Positions 25,894-34,747 of a stretch of 64,000 nt of DNA are shown here, piece by piece. The translations under genes were made by a program, and so were the position numbers. Within the stretch, counting starts at the first letter, position 1; each line of letters opens with the position of its first letter. Location of the stretch: assembly GCF_900602065.1 (NCBI RefSeq), contig NZ_UWFN01000119.1, positions 1-64,000 of the forward strand, written 5' to 3'. A model generated the notes under the pieces. It did no database searches. It had not been told where the DNA came from and saw only the letters and a list, made by a program, of their open reading frames with translations. The stretch comes from Pseudomonas viridiflava (GTDB taxonomy: Bacteria; Pseudomonadota; Gammaproteobacteria; Pseudomonadales; Pseudomonadaceae).

Positions 25894-26169
25894 TCAACCT
25901 TGACGATCCTGGCTGACTTGCACATTTTCAGCGCTGATCTCACCCTGATTATCGAACTGGCGAGCTGCCTGCATCTGCGGCTCGGCCAACAGTTTTGCTT
26001 TGGCGACCTGATACTCATCAAAGGAAAGACCACGGCGATTCAAATCCTCCAGGGCCAACTGATGAGTTTCCTCGGCAGTGTAAGGACGCAGTTCAACGGC
26101 GTGGTGAGTGGAGCAACCGGAGACAACTGCAACGGTCAACAACAGGGCAAAAGCGTAAATGCGGTTCAT
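25894..26169 (-). CDS. Small lipoprotein with SHOCT-like segment
   Basis: 91 residues. The ATG at 26169 follows GGAGG and gives the lipoprotein signal NRIYAFALLLTVAVVSGC. The middle (LEDLNRRGLSFDEYQVAKAKLL) looks like a short SHOCT-type helical pair. Function unknown. A longer in-frame reading from 26208 lacks a ribosome site. Confidence 0.7.
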   Translation of the reverse strand: MNRIYAFALLLTVAVVSGCSTHHAVELRPYTAEETHQLALEDLNRRGLSFDEYQVAKAKLLAEPQMQAARQFDNQGEISAENVQVSQDRQG

Positions 26170-26305
26170 GAGAGCCTCCGGGTTCGGGTTCATTTCGGGA
26201 ATGAACAAAGGTTACGCCCGGCGGCGTTTACGCAGAAATCACTGCTCTTGATAGTCGGTATCGGTTGAGGGGAATCGTTGGAAATCCAGTGCCTGCTAAA
26301 CCGCT

Positions 26306-26370
26306 ATCGCGAGCAAGCTCGGCTCCTACAGGTTTAGCGCGATTCTGTAGGAGCCGAGCTTGCTCGCGAT
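26306..26370. repeat. REPIN-type inverted repeat
   Basis: ATCGCGAGCAAGCTCGGCTCCTACAG and its complement CTGTAGGAGCCGAGCTTGCTCGCGAT are separated by only 13 bases. Lies upstream of the lipoprotein and just past the end of the pcs gene. Confidence 0.9.
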
Positions 26371-26391
26371 GAAGACTGTGCGGCTAGCCCT

Positions 26392-27153
26392 TCAAGCCCG
26401 CCATTTACCCCAATATTCCAGCGACGTCCGCCACAGGCAGATGCCGATAAAGTACGCCGACATCGTGAACCACACCCCCATCACCACAGGCCCGTTGTGC
26501 GGATGGTTGATGATCAGCAAGGCGCTGGTGATCAGCCATATGGTGGTCACCAGGATGTTCAACGGCATGAAACGACGCACCCGGAATGGATGCAGGAACT
26601 TCATGCGCGTCACCGTCAGCAATGCCAGACCGATAATCGTCAGGAACGTCACCCACGGGGTCGGCTGAATGATGTACAGGCACAACGCGACCACATTCCA
26701 CGCCGCGGGGAAGCCCTGAAAGTAATTGTCCTTGCTCTTCATTTCCAGGTTGCAGAAACAGAACAGCGACGAGACCAGAATAATCGCCGTGCTCAGCAAC
26801 AGCGTATAAGGCGGCAGCGGGATATAGCTGTAGATGAACAGCGCCGGGATAAACACGTAAGTGAGGTAATCAATCACCAGGTCCAGCACCGAACCGTCGA
26901 ACCCTGGTAATACCGACTGCACATTGAATTTGCGCGCCAGCGAGCCATCCACGCCGTCCACTGCCAGCGCCAGCCCCAACCACAACAGGCAGGCCTTGGC
27001 CTGATTATCGAACAAGGCAATGGTCGCAAGGAATGCGATGACCACGCCGGTGGCGGTAAAACCGTGGGCACCCCAGGCTTTCAGCCAGGCCACTCGTTGA
27101 GTCGATATCACAGGAAAATGTCTCCAGAAGATGTAGCGGACCAGTGTAGGCAT
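26392..27153 (-). CDS. pcs: Phosphatidylcholine synthase (CDP-alcohol phosphatidyltransferase)
   Basis: 253-residue integral membrane enzyme of about eight helices, predicted to condense CDP-diacylglycerol with choline to give phosphatidylcholine. The CDP-alcohol transferase motif DG-x2-AR-x8-G-x3-D-x3-D is recognisable in DGVDGSLARKFNV and GFDGSVLDLVIDY. The overall pattern (KAWGAHGFTATG start, NLEMKSKDNYFQGFPAAWN, LHPFRVR) is that of bacterial Pcs. The ATG at 27153 is chosen from the protein; its ribosome site is weak and an in-frame start at 27219 cannot be excluded. Confidence 0.88.
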   Translation of the reverse strand: MPTLVRYIFWRHFPVISTQRVAWLKAWGAHGFTATGVVIAFLATIALFDNQAKACLLWLGLALAVDGVDGSLARKFNVQSVLPGFDGSVLDLVIDYLTYVFIPALFIYSYIPLPPYTLLLSTAIILVSSLFCFCNLEMKSKDNYFQGFPAAWNVVALCLYIIQPTPWVTFLTIIGLALLTVTRMKFLHPFRVRRFMPLNILVTTIWLITSALLIINHPHNGPVVMGVWFTMSAYFIGICLWRTSLEYWGKWRA

Positions 27154-27388
27154 GGCCAAGGGCTGTTTCTGTCTTTTATTACCAGCCGTGACAAACCGGG
27201 AACAGCGTATAGATTGCACTATCGACCGGCCATCAGGCGAGAAGGTTCACCGCGCGCGGTGATTACTCCCGACCTGTTGCCGTTTGCATCATGCGCTGCC
27301 CCGCCCAAACGTACGATAAAAAAATCTATGAGGGCGACCGGCGCAGTAAAAATCCCCACTCTTTTGAGCATATCCATTACCATGCCGC

Positions 27389-27556
27389 CCGTCGGTTTCC
27401 AAACGGGATTAATAGGGAATCCGTGATGCCCCCGAGGCATCAACCGGAACTGCCCCCGCAACTGTAGGTGCTGAGCCTGCTCCATCAATGCCACTGGGTC
27501 ATCACCCGGGAAGGCCGGAGCGCGGCGATGACGCGCCAGTCAGGAGACCTGCCGAC
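27389..27556 (+). promoter_or_regulatory. Cobalamin (B12) riboswitch
   Basis: Conserved aptamer blocks appear in order: GTCGGTTTCC near 27391, GGATTAATAGGGAAT at 27406-27420, TGCCCCCGCAACTGTAGGTG at 27451, GCCACTGGG at 27490, CCCGGGAAGGCC at 27505 and GCCAGTCAGGAGACCTGCC at 27535-27553, the B12-box end. It is expected to shut down the downstream importer when adenosylcobalamin is plentiful. It lies about 200 bases before the substrate-binding protein gene. Confidence 0.93.
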
Positions 27557-27558
27557 AT

Positions 27559-27593
27559 CAGGACGTCACTGCATCAACTGCATGTGCGTCCTG
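27559..27593 (+). promoter_or_regulatory. Hairpin in the riboswitch expression platform
   Basis: CAGGACG (27559-27565) pairs with CGTCCTG (27587-27593) just after the aptamer. It could be one arm of the switching element. The remaining leader to 27755 has no T-run terminator, so control is more likely at translation, through the GGAG site before ATG 27756. Confidence 0.4.
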
Positions 27594-27755
27594 GCAACTG
27601 ACCCACCGGCGGGGTGTCCGGGGAGTACATCCGTCAGAACGGTGGCAGCGCCGTGACTGATCAATCCCTGCCGAACCATCAACAGCAGCGGTCGTGATGT
27701 GTATCCAGCCAGAACACCATCGTGCGGATAACCGTTCGAATGGAGATCGTTTTTC

Positions 27756-28781
27756 ATGTCTTTACCTCGATTTGCTGTAGTGCTCGCTGGCCTGGGTTTC
27801 TCTGCGCTGAGCCTGGCTGCCAGCCCTGCCGCCAGTACCCACTACCCGCTTACCCTCGACAACTGCGGCGTGCCGCTGACCTTCGCCAAGGCTCCGGGCA
27901 AAGCCGTGACCATTGGCCAGTCTGCGACCGAGATTCTCTATTCCCTTGGGCTGGCCGACAAAGTGGTCGGGACCTCGCTGTGGTTCAACAACGTACTGCC
28001 ACAGTTCGAACAGCAGAACGCAAAAATCCCGCGTCTGGCCGATAACGATCCAAGCTTCGAAGCCGTGATCAACAAGCGCCCTGAGCTGGTAGCCGTCCAG
28101 TTTGAATGGATGGTCGGCCCACAGGGCGTGGTCGGTACTCGTCAGCAGTTCAGCGAAATGAAAATCCCGACCTACCTCATGCCGTCAGACTGTGAAGGCA
28201 AGGACAACCTGGTCGGTGCCGATGGCACGCGTCTGCGCCCATTCTCGATCGACAGCCTGTACAAGACCGTCGATCAACTCGCGCAGATCTTTGATGTGCA
28301 GGCTCGTGGCAACGAACTGAACAGCGAACTGCAAGCGCGCCTCGCCAAGGCTCAGGCCAGCGTCAAAGGCAAACACCTGAAAGACGCCTCGGCCGTCTTC
28401 TGGTTCTCCAGCGCCGACCTGAACGTCGATCCTTATGTCGCCGGACGCAAAGGCATCCCGGCGTTCATGATGGACACCCTGGGCCTACGCAACATCGTGC
28501 AGTCTGATGAGGAATGGCCGACTGTCGGATGGGAAACCATCGCCAAGGCCAACCCGACCATTCTGGTCCTGGCAAGGATGGACCGTCGCCGCTTCCCTGC
28601 CGATGACTTCCAGAAAAAACTGGAATTCCTCAAGTCCGACCCGGTCACTCGAAACATGGACGCCGTGAAGCACAACCGCATCGTGATTCTCGATGCCCAG
28701 GCCATGGAAGCGACCATTCGCACCTTCGACGGTATTGATGAACTGGCAGGCGCCATCGACAAGTTTGACCTGCACCCATGA
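27756..28781 (+). CDS. Periplasmic B12/cobinamide-type ABC substrate-binding protein
   Basis: 341 residues with a signal peptide (cleavage near SLAA-SPAA, about residue 21) and a BtuF/FhuD-type (Peripla_BP_2) fold: VTIGQSATEILYSLGLADKVVG, PRLADNDPSFEAVINKRPELV and the C-terminal VILDAQAMEATIRTFDG. Iron-siderophore proteins share this fold, but the cobalamin riboswitch just upstream argues for a corrinoid. It overlaps the permease gene by ATGA, so a tight three-gene operon. Confidence 0.85.
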   Translation: MSLPRFAVVLAGLGFSALSLAASPAASTHYPLTLDNCGVPLTFAKAPGKAVTIGQSATEILYSLGLADKVVGTSLWFNNVLPQFEQQNAKIPRLADNDPSFEAVINKRPELVAVQFEWMVGPQGVVGTRQQFSEMKIPTYLMPSDCEGKDNLVGADGTRLRPFSIDSLYKTVDQLAQIFDVQARGNELNSELQARLAKAQASVKGKHLKDASAVFWFSSADLNVDPYVAGRKGIPAFMMDTLGLRNIVQSDEEWPTVGWETIAKANPTILVLARMDRRRFPADDFQKKLEFLKSDPVTRNMDAVKHNRIVILDAQAMEATIRTFDGIDELAGAIDKFDLHP

Positions 28782-29821
28782 CAGCGCAGTTCGCCGGTCG
28801 CCTGTTACGCAAGATCTGCCTGCACGGAGCCTGGGTGCTCGTGGTGTTGATAGCGGCGATCATTGCCGGTATCGCCATTGGTGAAACACCGATCAGCCTG
28901 TCGCTGGTGTTTCAGGTACTGGCCAACAAACTGTGGGGCGCCGGTTTTGTGCTGGATCCGATCGATGAAGGCATCGTCTGGAATTACCGGCTGACCCGCG
29001 CCCTGGTTGCCGCAGCGTGCGGCGCAGGGCTGGCTATCTCGGGTGTGGTCCTGCAGTCACTGTTGCGCAACCCGCTGGCCGATCCTTACCTGTTGGGTAT
29101 TTCCGCAGGGGCTTCGACCGGCGCGGTGCTGGTGGCAATCATCGGTATCGGCGCAGGTGCCATTTCCTTGTCGGCGGGCGCTTTTGTCGGCGCCATGGCG
29201 GCTTTTGCGCTGGTCGCCCTGCTCGCTCGCAGCACCGGCGCAGTCAGTGGCAGCGGGCAGATCATCCTCGCAGGCATCGCCGGTTCACAGCTGTTCAACG
29301 CCCTGACCTCTTTTCTGATTACCAAGTCAGCCAACTCCGAACAGGCACGCGGCATCATGTTCTGGCTGCTGGGCAACCTCAGCGGTGTACGCTGGCAATC
29401 GGTCACGCTGGCAGTGCCGGTGGTGGTGATCGGCCTGGCGGTGTGCCTGTGGCATCGACGCTCGCTGGACGCCTTTATGTTCGGCAGTGACTCTGCAGCG
29501 GCACTGGGTATCCCCGTGCGTCGGGTTCAGGTGATATTGATTGCCACAGTGGCACTGGTCACCGCGGTGATGGTCTCGCTGGTGGGCTCTATCGGCTTTG
29601 TCGGATTGGTGGTGCCTCATGCAGCGCGCCTGCTGGTCGGTGTGCGCCACGGACGACTGATCCCGATCAGTGCGCTGGCCGGAGCGGTATTCCTGATTGC
29701 CGCAGACGTACTGTCCCGCACGGCAATCAAGGGCCAGGTACTGCCGGTCGGCGTGATTACTGCACTGATCGGCGCGCCGGTCTTCGCCGTGATCCTGATA
29801 AAAGCCAAGGGGGGCCGATGA
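28778..29821 (+). CDS. FecCD/BtuC-type ABC permease
   Basis: 347-residue inner-membrane permease with about ten helices. FecCD signatures include NYRLTRALVAAACGAGLAISGVVLQ, RNPLADPYLLGISAGAS, GFVGLVVPHAARLLVG and the C-terminal PVGVITALIGAPVFAVIL. It would pair as a homodimer with the ATPase encoded next. It overlaps both neighbours by four bases. Confidence 0.92.
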   Translation: MTAQFAGRLLRKICLHGAWVLVVLIAAIIAGIAIGETPISLSLVFQVLANKLWGAGFVLDPIDEGIVWNYRLTRALVAAACGAGLAISGVVLQSLLRNPLADPYLLGISAGASTGAVLVAIIGIGAGAISLSAGAFVGAMAAFALVALLARSTGAVSGSGQIILAGIAGSQLFNALTSFLITKSANSEQARGIMFWLLGNLSGVRWQSVTLAVPVVVIGLAVCLWHRRSLDAFMFGSDSAAALGIPVRRVQVILIATVALVTAVMVSLVGSIGFVGLVVPHAARLLVGVRHGRLIPISALAGAVFLIAADVLSRTAIKGQVLPVGVITALIGAPVFAVILIKAKGGR

Positions 29822-30615
29822 GCAATCTGAAGCATCCGGTCACCGACATCGACGGCAACGTACTGTCCTGCAGCGGCCTCAACTGGTCGATCAAAGGGGT
29901 GCCCATTGTCCGCGATGTCGCGTTGCAACTACGACGTGGTGAAACCCTTGGATTGATCGGCCCCAACGGTTCAGGGAAGTCCAGCCTGTTGAAGCTGCTT
30001 TCAGGGATCCGGATTCCCGCCAGTGGCGAGATTCACCTTAATGGTGCTGCCCTTGCCGACATGAAGCGTCGCGATGTCGCGCAGATGATTGCGGTTGTCG
30101 AACAGCAAGCTGAAACCTCCGACGCGATCACCGTGCTGGACGCTGTAGAGCTGGGGCGCACGCCCTGGCTGTCCGCGCTGGAGCCGTGGTCAGCCGCCGA
30201 CAATGACATCGTTCAGCAGGCGCTGCGCGACGTGGACATGGCCGACAAGCTCAAGCGTGCCTGGCATAGCCTGTCGGGGGGCGAACGGCAACGTGTACAC
30301 ATCGCCCGCGCGCTGGCCCAGCGTCCGCAAATCCTGTTGCTGGACGAACCCACCAACCACCTGGATATTCAGCATCAACTGAGCATCCTGGGTCTGGTGC
30401 GGTCACTGCCGGTTACCACTTTGATTGCCTTGCACGACCTCAATCAGGCCCTGGCGTGTGATCGTCTGGCAGTCATGGACAAAGGCCAACTGATCGCCAT
30501 CGGCATACCGTCTGAAGTACTGACCTGCGAACTGTTGCGCGAGACCTTCGGCGTGGAGGCGCACTACCTGACGGACCCGTACGACGGCACGCGGATATTG
30601 CGCTTCAGGTCGTAA
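29818..30615 (+). CDS. BtuD/FecE-type ABC ATPase
   Basis: 265 residues. Walker A GPNGSGKSSLL, signature LSGGERQRVHIARAL, Walker B ILLLDEPTNHLD and the switch His in ALHDLNQAL are intact. It would power the riboswitch-controlled corrinoid importer. Last gene of the operon. A solitary REP half-site (30620-30645) follows. Confidence 0.93.
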   Translation: MSNLKHPVTDIDGNVLSCSGLNWSIKGVPIVRDVALQLRRGETLGLIGPNGSGKSSLLKLLSGIRIPASGEIHLNGAALADMKRRDVAQMIAVVEQQAETSDAITVLDAVELGRTPWLSALEPWSAADNDIVQQALRDVDMADKLKRAWHSLSGGERQRVHIARALAQRPQILLLDEPTNHLDIQHQLSILGLVRSLPVTTLIALHDLNQALACDRLAVMDKGQLIAIGIPSEVLTCELLRETFGVEAHYLTDPYDGTRILRFRS

Positions 30616-30619
30616 CCCT

Positions 30620-30645
30620 TGTGGGAGCAGAGCTTGCTCGCGATA
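30620..30645. repeat. Solitary REP half-site
   Basis: TGTGGGAGCAGAGCTTGCTCGCGATA, one arm of the same family as 26306-26370, placed just after the importer operon. Confidence 0.7.
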
Positions 30646-30719
30646 AAGCCGGGCACAACTCACTTTAGATCGCGGTGCCCGTCCTGGCACCGTAAAGGGA
30701 TCTCGCACCGGCCTTGAAC

Positions 30720-31220
30720 CTAGACCAACCCGAATTCCATATGCGTCGTCTGCCACACCGGATCGCTTTCCACATCCACGACCCGAAAACCCTGCCGTTC
30801 CCAGAAGCCAATTGCACCCGGTAGAAACGGATGGGTGTGCAGGTAAAGCACGTCGATGCCTTGCTCCCGGGCACACGCTTCAAGCGCCAGATAGATCGTG
30901 GTCGCCAACCCTGAACGGCGGAATTCCGGGATCACGAACAACCGGACGATTTCCACTACTTTGCGTTGCCCGTAATCCAGCTGAGGGAATCGACCGTCGT
31001 ATGGCAAGTAACCGATTGCAGCGACGATTTCCCCGTCGCGGCGTGCGATCAGAAAACGGCCACCGCCCTCCTCGCAGTACACCTCGGCAAACTGAGCGAG
31101 GTCAGCGGGCACCACTGTCGGGTCAAGCATCGGGAAGATCTGCGCGCGGGCACGCAGGACGAAATCCACCGCAGAGGGGATGTCTTCAGGTTGTACAGAA
31201 ACAATGTCTACAGCGGACAT
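30720..31220 (-). CDS. GNAT-family N-acetyltransferase
   Basis: 166 residues with the GNAT fold. The acetyl-CoA region is VVEIVRLFVIPEFRRSGLATTIYLALEACARE (R-x2-G-x-A form), preceded by GGRFLIARRDGEIVAAIGY and followed by LHTHPFLPGAIGFWERQGF. The acceptor is unknown. It is separated from the DUF979 gene upstream by a REPIN, so it is probably an independent unit. Confidence 0.85.
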   Translation of the reverse strand: MSAVDIVSVQPEDIPSAVDFVLRARAQIFPMLDPTVVPADLAQFAEVYCEEGGGRFLIARRDGEIVAAIGYLPYDGRFPQLDYGQRKVVEIVRLFVIPEFRRSGLATTIYLALEACAREQGIDVLYLHTHPFLPGAIGFWERQGFRVVDVESDPVWQTTHMEFGLV

Positions 31221-31298
31221 GTTCAGCGCTCGGTCACCGACTGGACGACCATCCTAATACAGCCCAAATGAGCCGTACTGAAATCAAGATGCATTTTT

Positions 31299-31370
31299 TG
31301 TAGGAGCTGCCGAAGGCTGCGAAGCATTTATCCTGACATACCGCCATCGCAGCCTTCGGCAGCTCCTACA
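31299..31370. repeat. REPIN-type inverted repeat (TGTAGGAGCTGCCGAAGG family)
   Basis: TGTAGGAGCTGCCGAAGGCT and its complement AGCCTTCGGCAGCTCCTACA bracket about 30 bases, with T-runs close to both ends. It lies between the DUF979 and GNAT genes. Five further copies in the window are listed below. Confidence 0.92.
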
Positions 31371-31400
31371 AGTCCAGTTTTTTACCGCGAGACAGCGCTA

Positions 31401-32351
31401 TTACATCAGGAAGTACAGCAGCAGGATGTTGACCAGCAGCAACGGCAGTGCAGTAGGAATCTGCGCCTTGATCACCGCGTACTTGTCCGGCAATTCAAGC
31501 AGCGCCGCCGGGACGATGTTGAAGTTGGCCGCCATGGGCGTCATCAACGTCCCGCAATAGCCGGAGAACATGCCAATCGCGGCAATCACCGCCGGGTTGC
31601 CTCCGTACATGCCGATCAGCACCGGCACGCCGATCCCACCCGTCATCACCGGGAATGCCGCAAAGCCGTTACCCATGACGATGGTGAACAGCGCCATGCC
31701 CAGCACATAAACCGACACAGCCACCAGCTTGAAGTCGAGGTTGATGTAGTTGGTTGCCAGGTGCGCCACCGCTTTGCCGACGCCCGCGTCGTTGAACAGC
31801 AACCCCAGCATCGCCAGCATTTGCGGCAAGACCAGCGCCCAGCCCAAGGCCTCGGTCAAACGACGGGACTCACGCATCGCCTGCACCGGTGTGTCACGGG
31901 TCAGCCAGCAAGCCAGCGCCAGAGCAATCAGACAGCCCAGCCCCAGCGAAACAAAAGTGCTGTTGGCCGGATCAAGCAGGGGTACGCCGCCAATCTTGAT
32001 GTTTTTCAGGAACACCGCACCGATCACCGTCACCAACGGAATCGCCAACGCGGGGATGAACAGCTTGCTGCCCAGACGCCCGGCACTGGCACGACGCTCT
32101 TTGTCCGGCAGTTCACCGTGCTTGCCGAAACCGACGCCGCCAAAACCGGCGATGGCGGCCATGACCAGGACACCAATACCCACCAGCACAGGCGGCAGCC
32201 GCTCACCGACCAGAAACGCGATGGCGAACAACCCCCAGAACAGCCCGGTACTCCAACGCTTGGGGTTGGTGCGATCGGTGAAGGTCAGCACCGAGGTGAT
32301 CGCCAGAATGACACCGGCCAGCCAATACAGGTATTGAATGGAAATGATCAT
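31401..32351 (-). CDS. DUF979 family membrane protein
   Basis: 316 residues, about eight to nine helices. This family almost always pairs with DUF969, as here (4-base overlap), and the pair is thought to form a two-part transporter linked in many bacteria to pyroglutamate/5-oxoproline peptides. Conserved-looking segments are MGNGFAAFPVMTGGIGVP and MFSGYCGTLMTPMAANFNIVPAALLEL. Function is inferred from family context only. No pyroglutamyl peptidase gene follows it. Confidence 0.82.
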   Translation of the reverse strand: MIISIQYLYWLAGVILAITSVLTFTDRTNPKRWSTGLFWGLFAIAFLVGERLPPVLVGIGVLVMAAIAGFGGVGFGKHGELPDKERRASAGRLGSKLFIPALAIPLVTVIGAVFLKNIKIGGVPLLDPANSTFVSLGLGCLIALALACWLTRDTPVQAMRESRRLTEALGWALVLPQMLAMLGLLFNDAGVGKAVAHLATNYINLDFKLVAVSVYVLGMALFTIVMGNGFAAFPVMTGGIGVPVLIGMYGGNPAVIAAIGMFSGYCGTLMTPMAANFNIVPAALLELPDKYAVIKAQIPTALPLLLVNILLLYFLM

Positions 32352-33082
32352 GACAAGCTCTCCTGCGAAGTGGCGGCCGGGGCGGATGGCGTCACAGGTT
32401 GCAGCTCACGATTAAGACGACGATCAAAACGGCTCAGATGGATCGAGTGAATGATGAAGGCACAGATCGCAGTCGGTATCCCCCACAACGCGATATGGAT
32501 CGGCTCGACATCAACCCCGGACCCCAGCAGGAAGGTATGCATCAGCGCGATAGCACCAAACGCGACAAAAATATCTTCGCCGAAAAACAGCCCGACGTTG
32601 TCGGTTGCCGCACACAACGCCAGCAGCTTGACCCGCAGCGCTTCAGGCAGCTTGCCGAAACGCGCCTCGGCCGCGCCTTCGGCCATGGGCGCCAGCAACG
32701 GCCGAACCATTTGCGGGTGTCCGCCCAGGCTGGTCAACCCGACCGCTGCTGCGGTTTCGCGGATGAACAGATAGCCAATCAACAGCCGGCCCACCGTGGC
32801 GCTTTTGAAGCGGGCAATGAAGTTCTGCGAATGCAGCCGCAGGCCATGACGCTCCAGCAGGCCAATCACCGCCAACGGCAGCAGAATGATCAGCGGCAGC
32901 GTACGCGTCTTGATAAACCCGGTGCCAATGGTTGCCAGGATCGTTTCCAGCGGCATGCTCGCAGCAAAACCGGTGGCGATAGCCGCCAGCGCGACGACCA
33001 GCATCGGATTGAAGCGCAACACAAAGCCAATGATGATGACCAGCACGCCTAATAGCGGCCAGAGGTTGATAGCGGTTTGCAT
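32348..33082 (-). CDS. DUF969 family membrane protein
   Basis: 244 residues, about six helices. It is the partner of the DUF979 protein. Family segments include GFIKTRTLPLIILLPLAVIGLLERHGLR and RETAAAVGLTSLGGHPQMVRPLLAPMAEGAAE. It is divergent from a LysR gene 475 bases away, which is the likely regulator. The stop codon overlaps the DUF979 start as ATGA, indicating coupled translation. Confidence 0.83.
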   Translation of the reverse strand: MQTAINLWPLLGVLVIIIGFVLRFNPMLVVALAAIATGFAASMPLETILATIGTGFIKTRTLPLIILLPLAVIGLLERHGLRLHSQNFIARFKSATVGRLLIGYLFIRETAAAVGLTSLGGHPQMVRPLLAPMAEGAAEARFGKLPEALRVKLLALCAATDNVGLFFGEDIFVAFGAIALMHTFLLGSGVDVEPIHIALWGIPTAICAFIIHSIHLSRFDRRLNRELQPVTPSAPAATSQESLS

Positions 33083-33557
33083 GATTGGAATCTCGTTATT
33101 GTGATCGGGTGAAGAGGACGCGCCAGGATGAACACCGCAATGTCTTGCAGCAGACGCAGCGGGCTGCGGAATCCATTACGGTGTATCAGAAATGGCATCA
33201 AAGCCTGCGGCAGCTCTTGCAAGGAATCTTGAGGCAGCAATCAGGCCAATTACCAAAACCAAAGGGTGTAGCTGACCATCAGGGTTTCTCATCCGCGCAT
33301 GGTCGCCCGACATCCGCGGATCGTGATCATCAGCACCGGCAAGATACCGCTGGCGACCTTTTCTCGTTCCGCGGTCATCTTTCGGTAGCGAAGTCGCTTT
33401 CGTCCAACGGGAAAAAACCGCTATGCCCCATAAGAATTTCTTTATCGTCAATGGCATATAACCTGCACTTTCAGGGAAACTTCGTGACGCCCCGCGTAGC
33501 GTTTTCATGTAACGCCTACGGTTTGTCAGTTCATAAACGTTCAAGGAAGCCGACCCG
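33083..33557. other. Divergent intergenic region between DUF969 and LysR genes
   Basis: No gene or REP pair is evident in these 475 bases. A degenerate REP-like fragment (CTGCGGCAGCTCTTGCAAGG) occurs near 33207. Promoters for both directions and LysR operator sites should lie here, but I cannot place them with confidence. Confidence 0.4.
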
Positions 33558-34487
33558 GTGAACCTCAAATTTCTGGAAACCTTCGTCTGGGTGGCGCGCC
33601 TCAAAAGCTTCCGGCTGACAGCGGAAAAACTGTTCAGCACTCAGGCCTCTATCTCCAGCCGTATCGCGGCGCTGGAGGAGGAAATGGGGGTTCGCCTGTT
33701 CGTAAGGGATTCAAAGGGGGTGTCGCTGACGTCCGAAGGTTTGCGGGTGCTGGAATACGCCGAGCACATCATGGACACCATGCAAAGCATGAAGGCAGCG
33801 ATCAAGGACCCACGCCAGGTCCGCGGCCGAATCCGCATCGGCGCAATGGATACGGTCATACACACCTGGCTCAGCCCGTTGGTAACAAGGCTGATGAAGT
33901 GTTACCCGAATCTGGAAATCGAGCTGACCGCCGATACCGCCAGCAACCTCTGTGCGCAACTGGAAAAAGGCTATCAGGACATCATTTTCCAGACTGACGA
34001 ATTGCGCTTTGACACGGTGCGCAATGCCGTGCTGACCCGCTACCCCATGCATTGGGTCGTGCCCGTCGGCTCGGCTTATGACCGGCCCTACACCTGCCTG
34101 GATGATTTGTCTCAGGAACGCATCGTGACCTTTTCGCGTAACTCGCGGCCGCATCAGGACATTCTCAACATGCTGCACAGCGCGAATATCGTCTCGCCAC
34201 GAATCAACTGCGTGAACTCTGCGTCAGCCATTACCCGTCTGGTGCGCGACGGTTTCGGCATTGGTGCGATGCCCGCTGCACTGGTCCGGGGTGAACTGGC
34301 TCAAGGCGTACTGACACTGGTCAACGGCGTCCCGCTGCCGTCGATCATGGACATTGTCGCCAGCTGGCGTACCGGCGCTGGGATGGAACTGGTGGAAGAC
34401 ATTGTCAGCCTGACCCGGGACGTGGTGGCGGAGTTTGATGCAGAGTTGCCCAAAAGTTTTATGGCGGATGTGCCAGAGGCGAACTGA
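33558..34487 (+). CDS. LysR-family transcriptional regulator
   Basis: 309 residues starting at GTG (33558) with AAGGAAG about ten bases upstream. The N-terminal winged helix reads LKFLETFVWVARLKSFRLTAEKLFSTQASISSRIAALEEEMGVRLFVRD, followed by an LysR substrate-binding domain. It is divergent from the DUF969-DUF979 pair and probably controls it; the inducer is unknown. Confidence 0.9.
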   Translation: MNLKFLETFVWVARLKSFRLTAEKLFSTQASISSRIAALEEEMGVRLFVRDSKGVSLTSEGLRVLEYAEHIMDTMQSMKAAIKDPRQVRGRIRIGAMDTVIHTWLSPLVTRLMKCYPNLEIELTADTASNLCAQLEKGYQDIIFQTDELRFDTVRNAVLTRYPMHWVVPVGSAYDRPYTCLDDLSQERIVTFSRNSRPHQDILNMLHSANIVSPRINCVNSASAITRLVRDGFGIGAMPAALVRGELAQGVLTLVNGVPLPSIMDIVASWRTGAGMELVEDIVSLTRDVVAEFDAELPKSFMADVPEAN

Positions 34488-34513
34488 TCACTTTTCGTCG
34501 TCTGTCACACCGC

Positions 34514-34537
34514 CTTCGCGAATGAATTCGCTCCCAC
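34514..34537. repeat. Short repeat, CTTCGCGAATGAATTCGCTCC family
   Basis: CTTCGCGAATGAATTCGCTCCCAC. The core CGCGAATGAATTCGC recurs at 46343 and 52902. It is itself partly palindromic (GCGAAT / ATTCGC). Confidence 0.7.
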
Positions 34538-34588
34538 AGGTCTCCACATATCCGTGGTACCGCGCCGTCTCGCGGCAAACTCAGGACC

Positions 34589-34660
34589 TGTAGGAGCTGC
34601 CGAAGGCTGCGATCGCGGTGTGTCAGGATGAATGCTTCGCAGCCTTCGGCAGCTCCTACA
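34589..34660. repeat. REPIN-type inverted repeat (TGTAGGAGCTGCCGAAGG family)
   Basis: Arms as in the 31299-31370 copy. It lies between the convergent ends of the two LysR genes and probably acts as a bidirectional transcript end. Confidence 0.92.
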
Positions 34661-34747
34661 GAGCGGACTCATTCGCGAAGAGCAGACAAGACAACTGTCC
34701 GCCCTCAAATCACGCACATCTATATAGACGCGCCCCGTTAATGCTCA

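Noticed and set aside
27219..27494. 91-codon minus-strand frame
   Set aside because: It lies over the cobalamin riboswitch and its upstream region; the RNA structure explains the sequence better.
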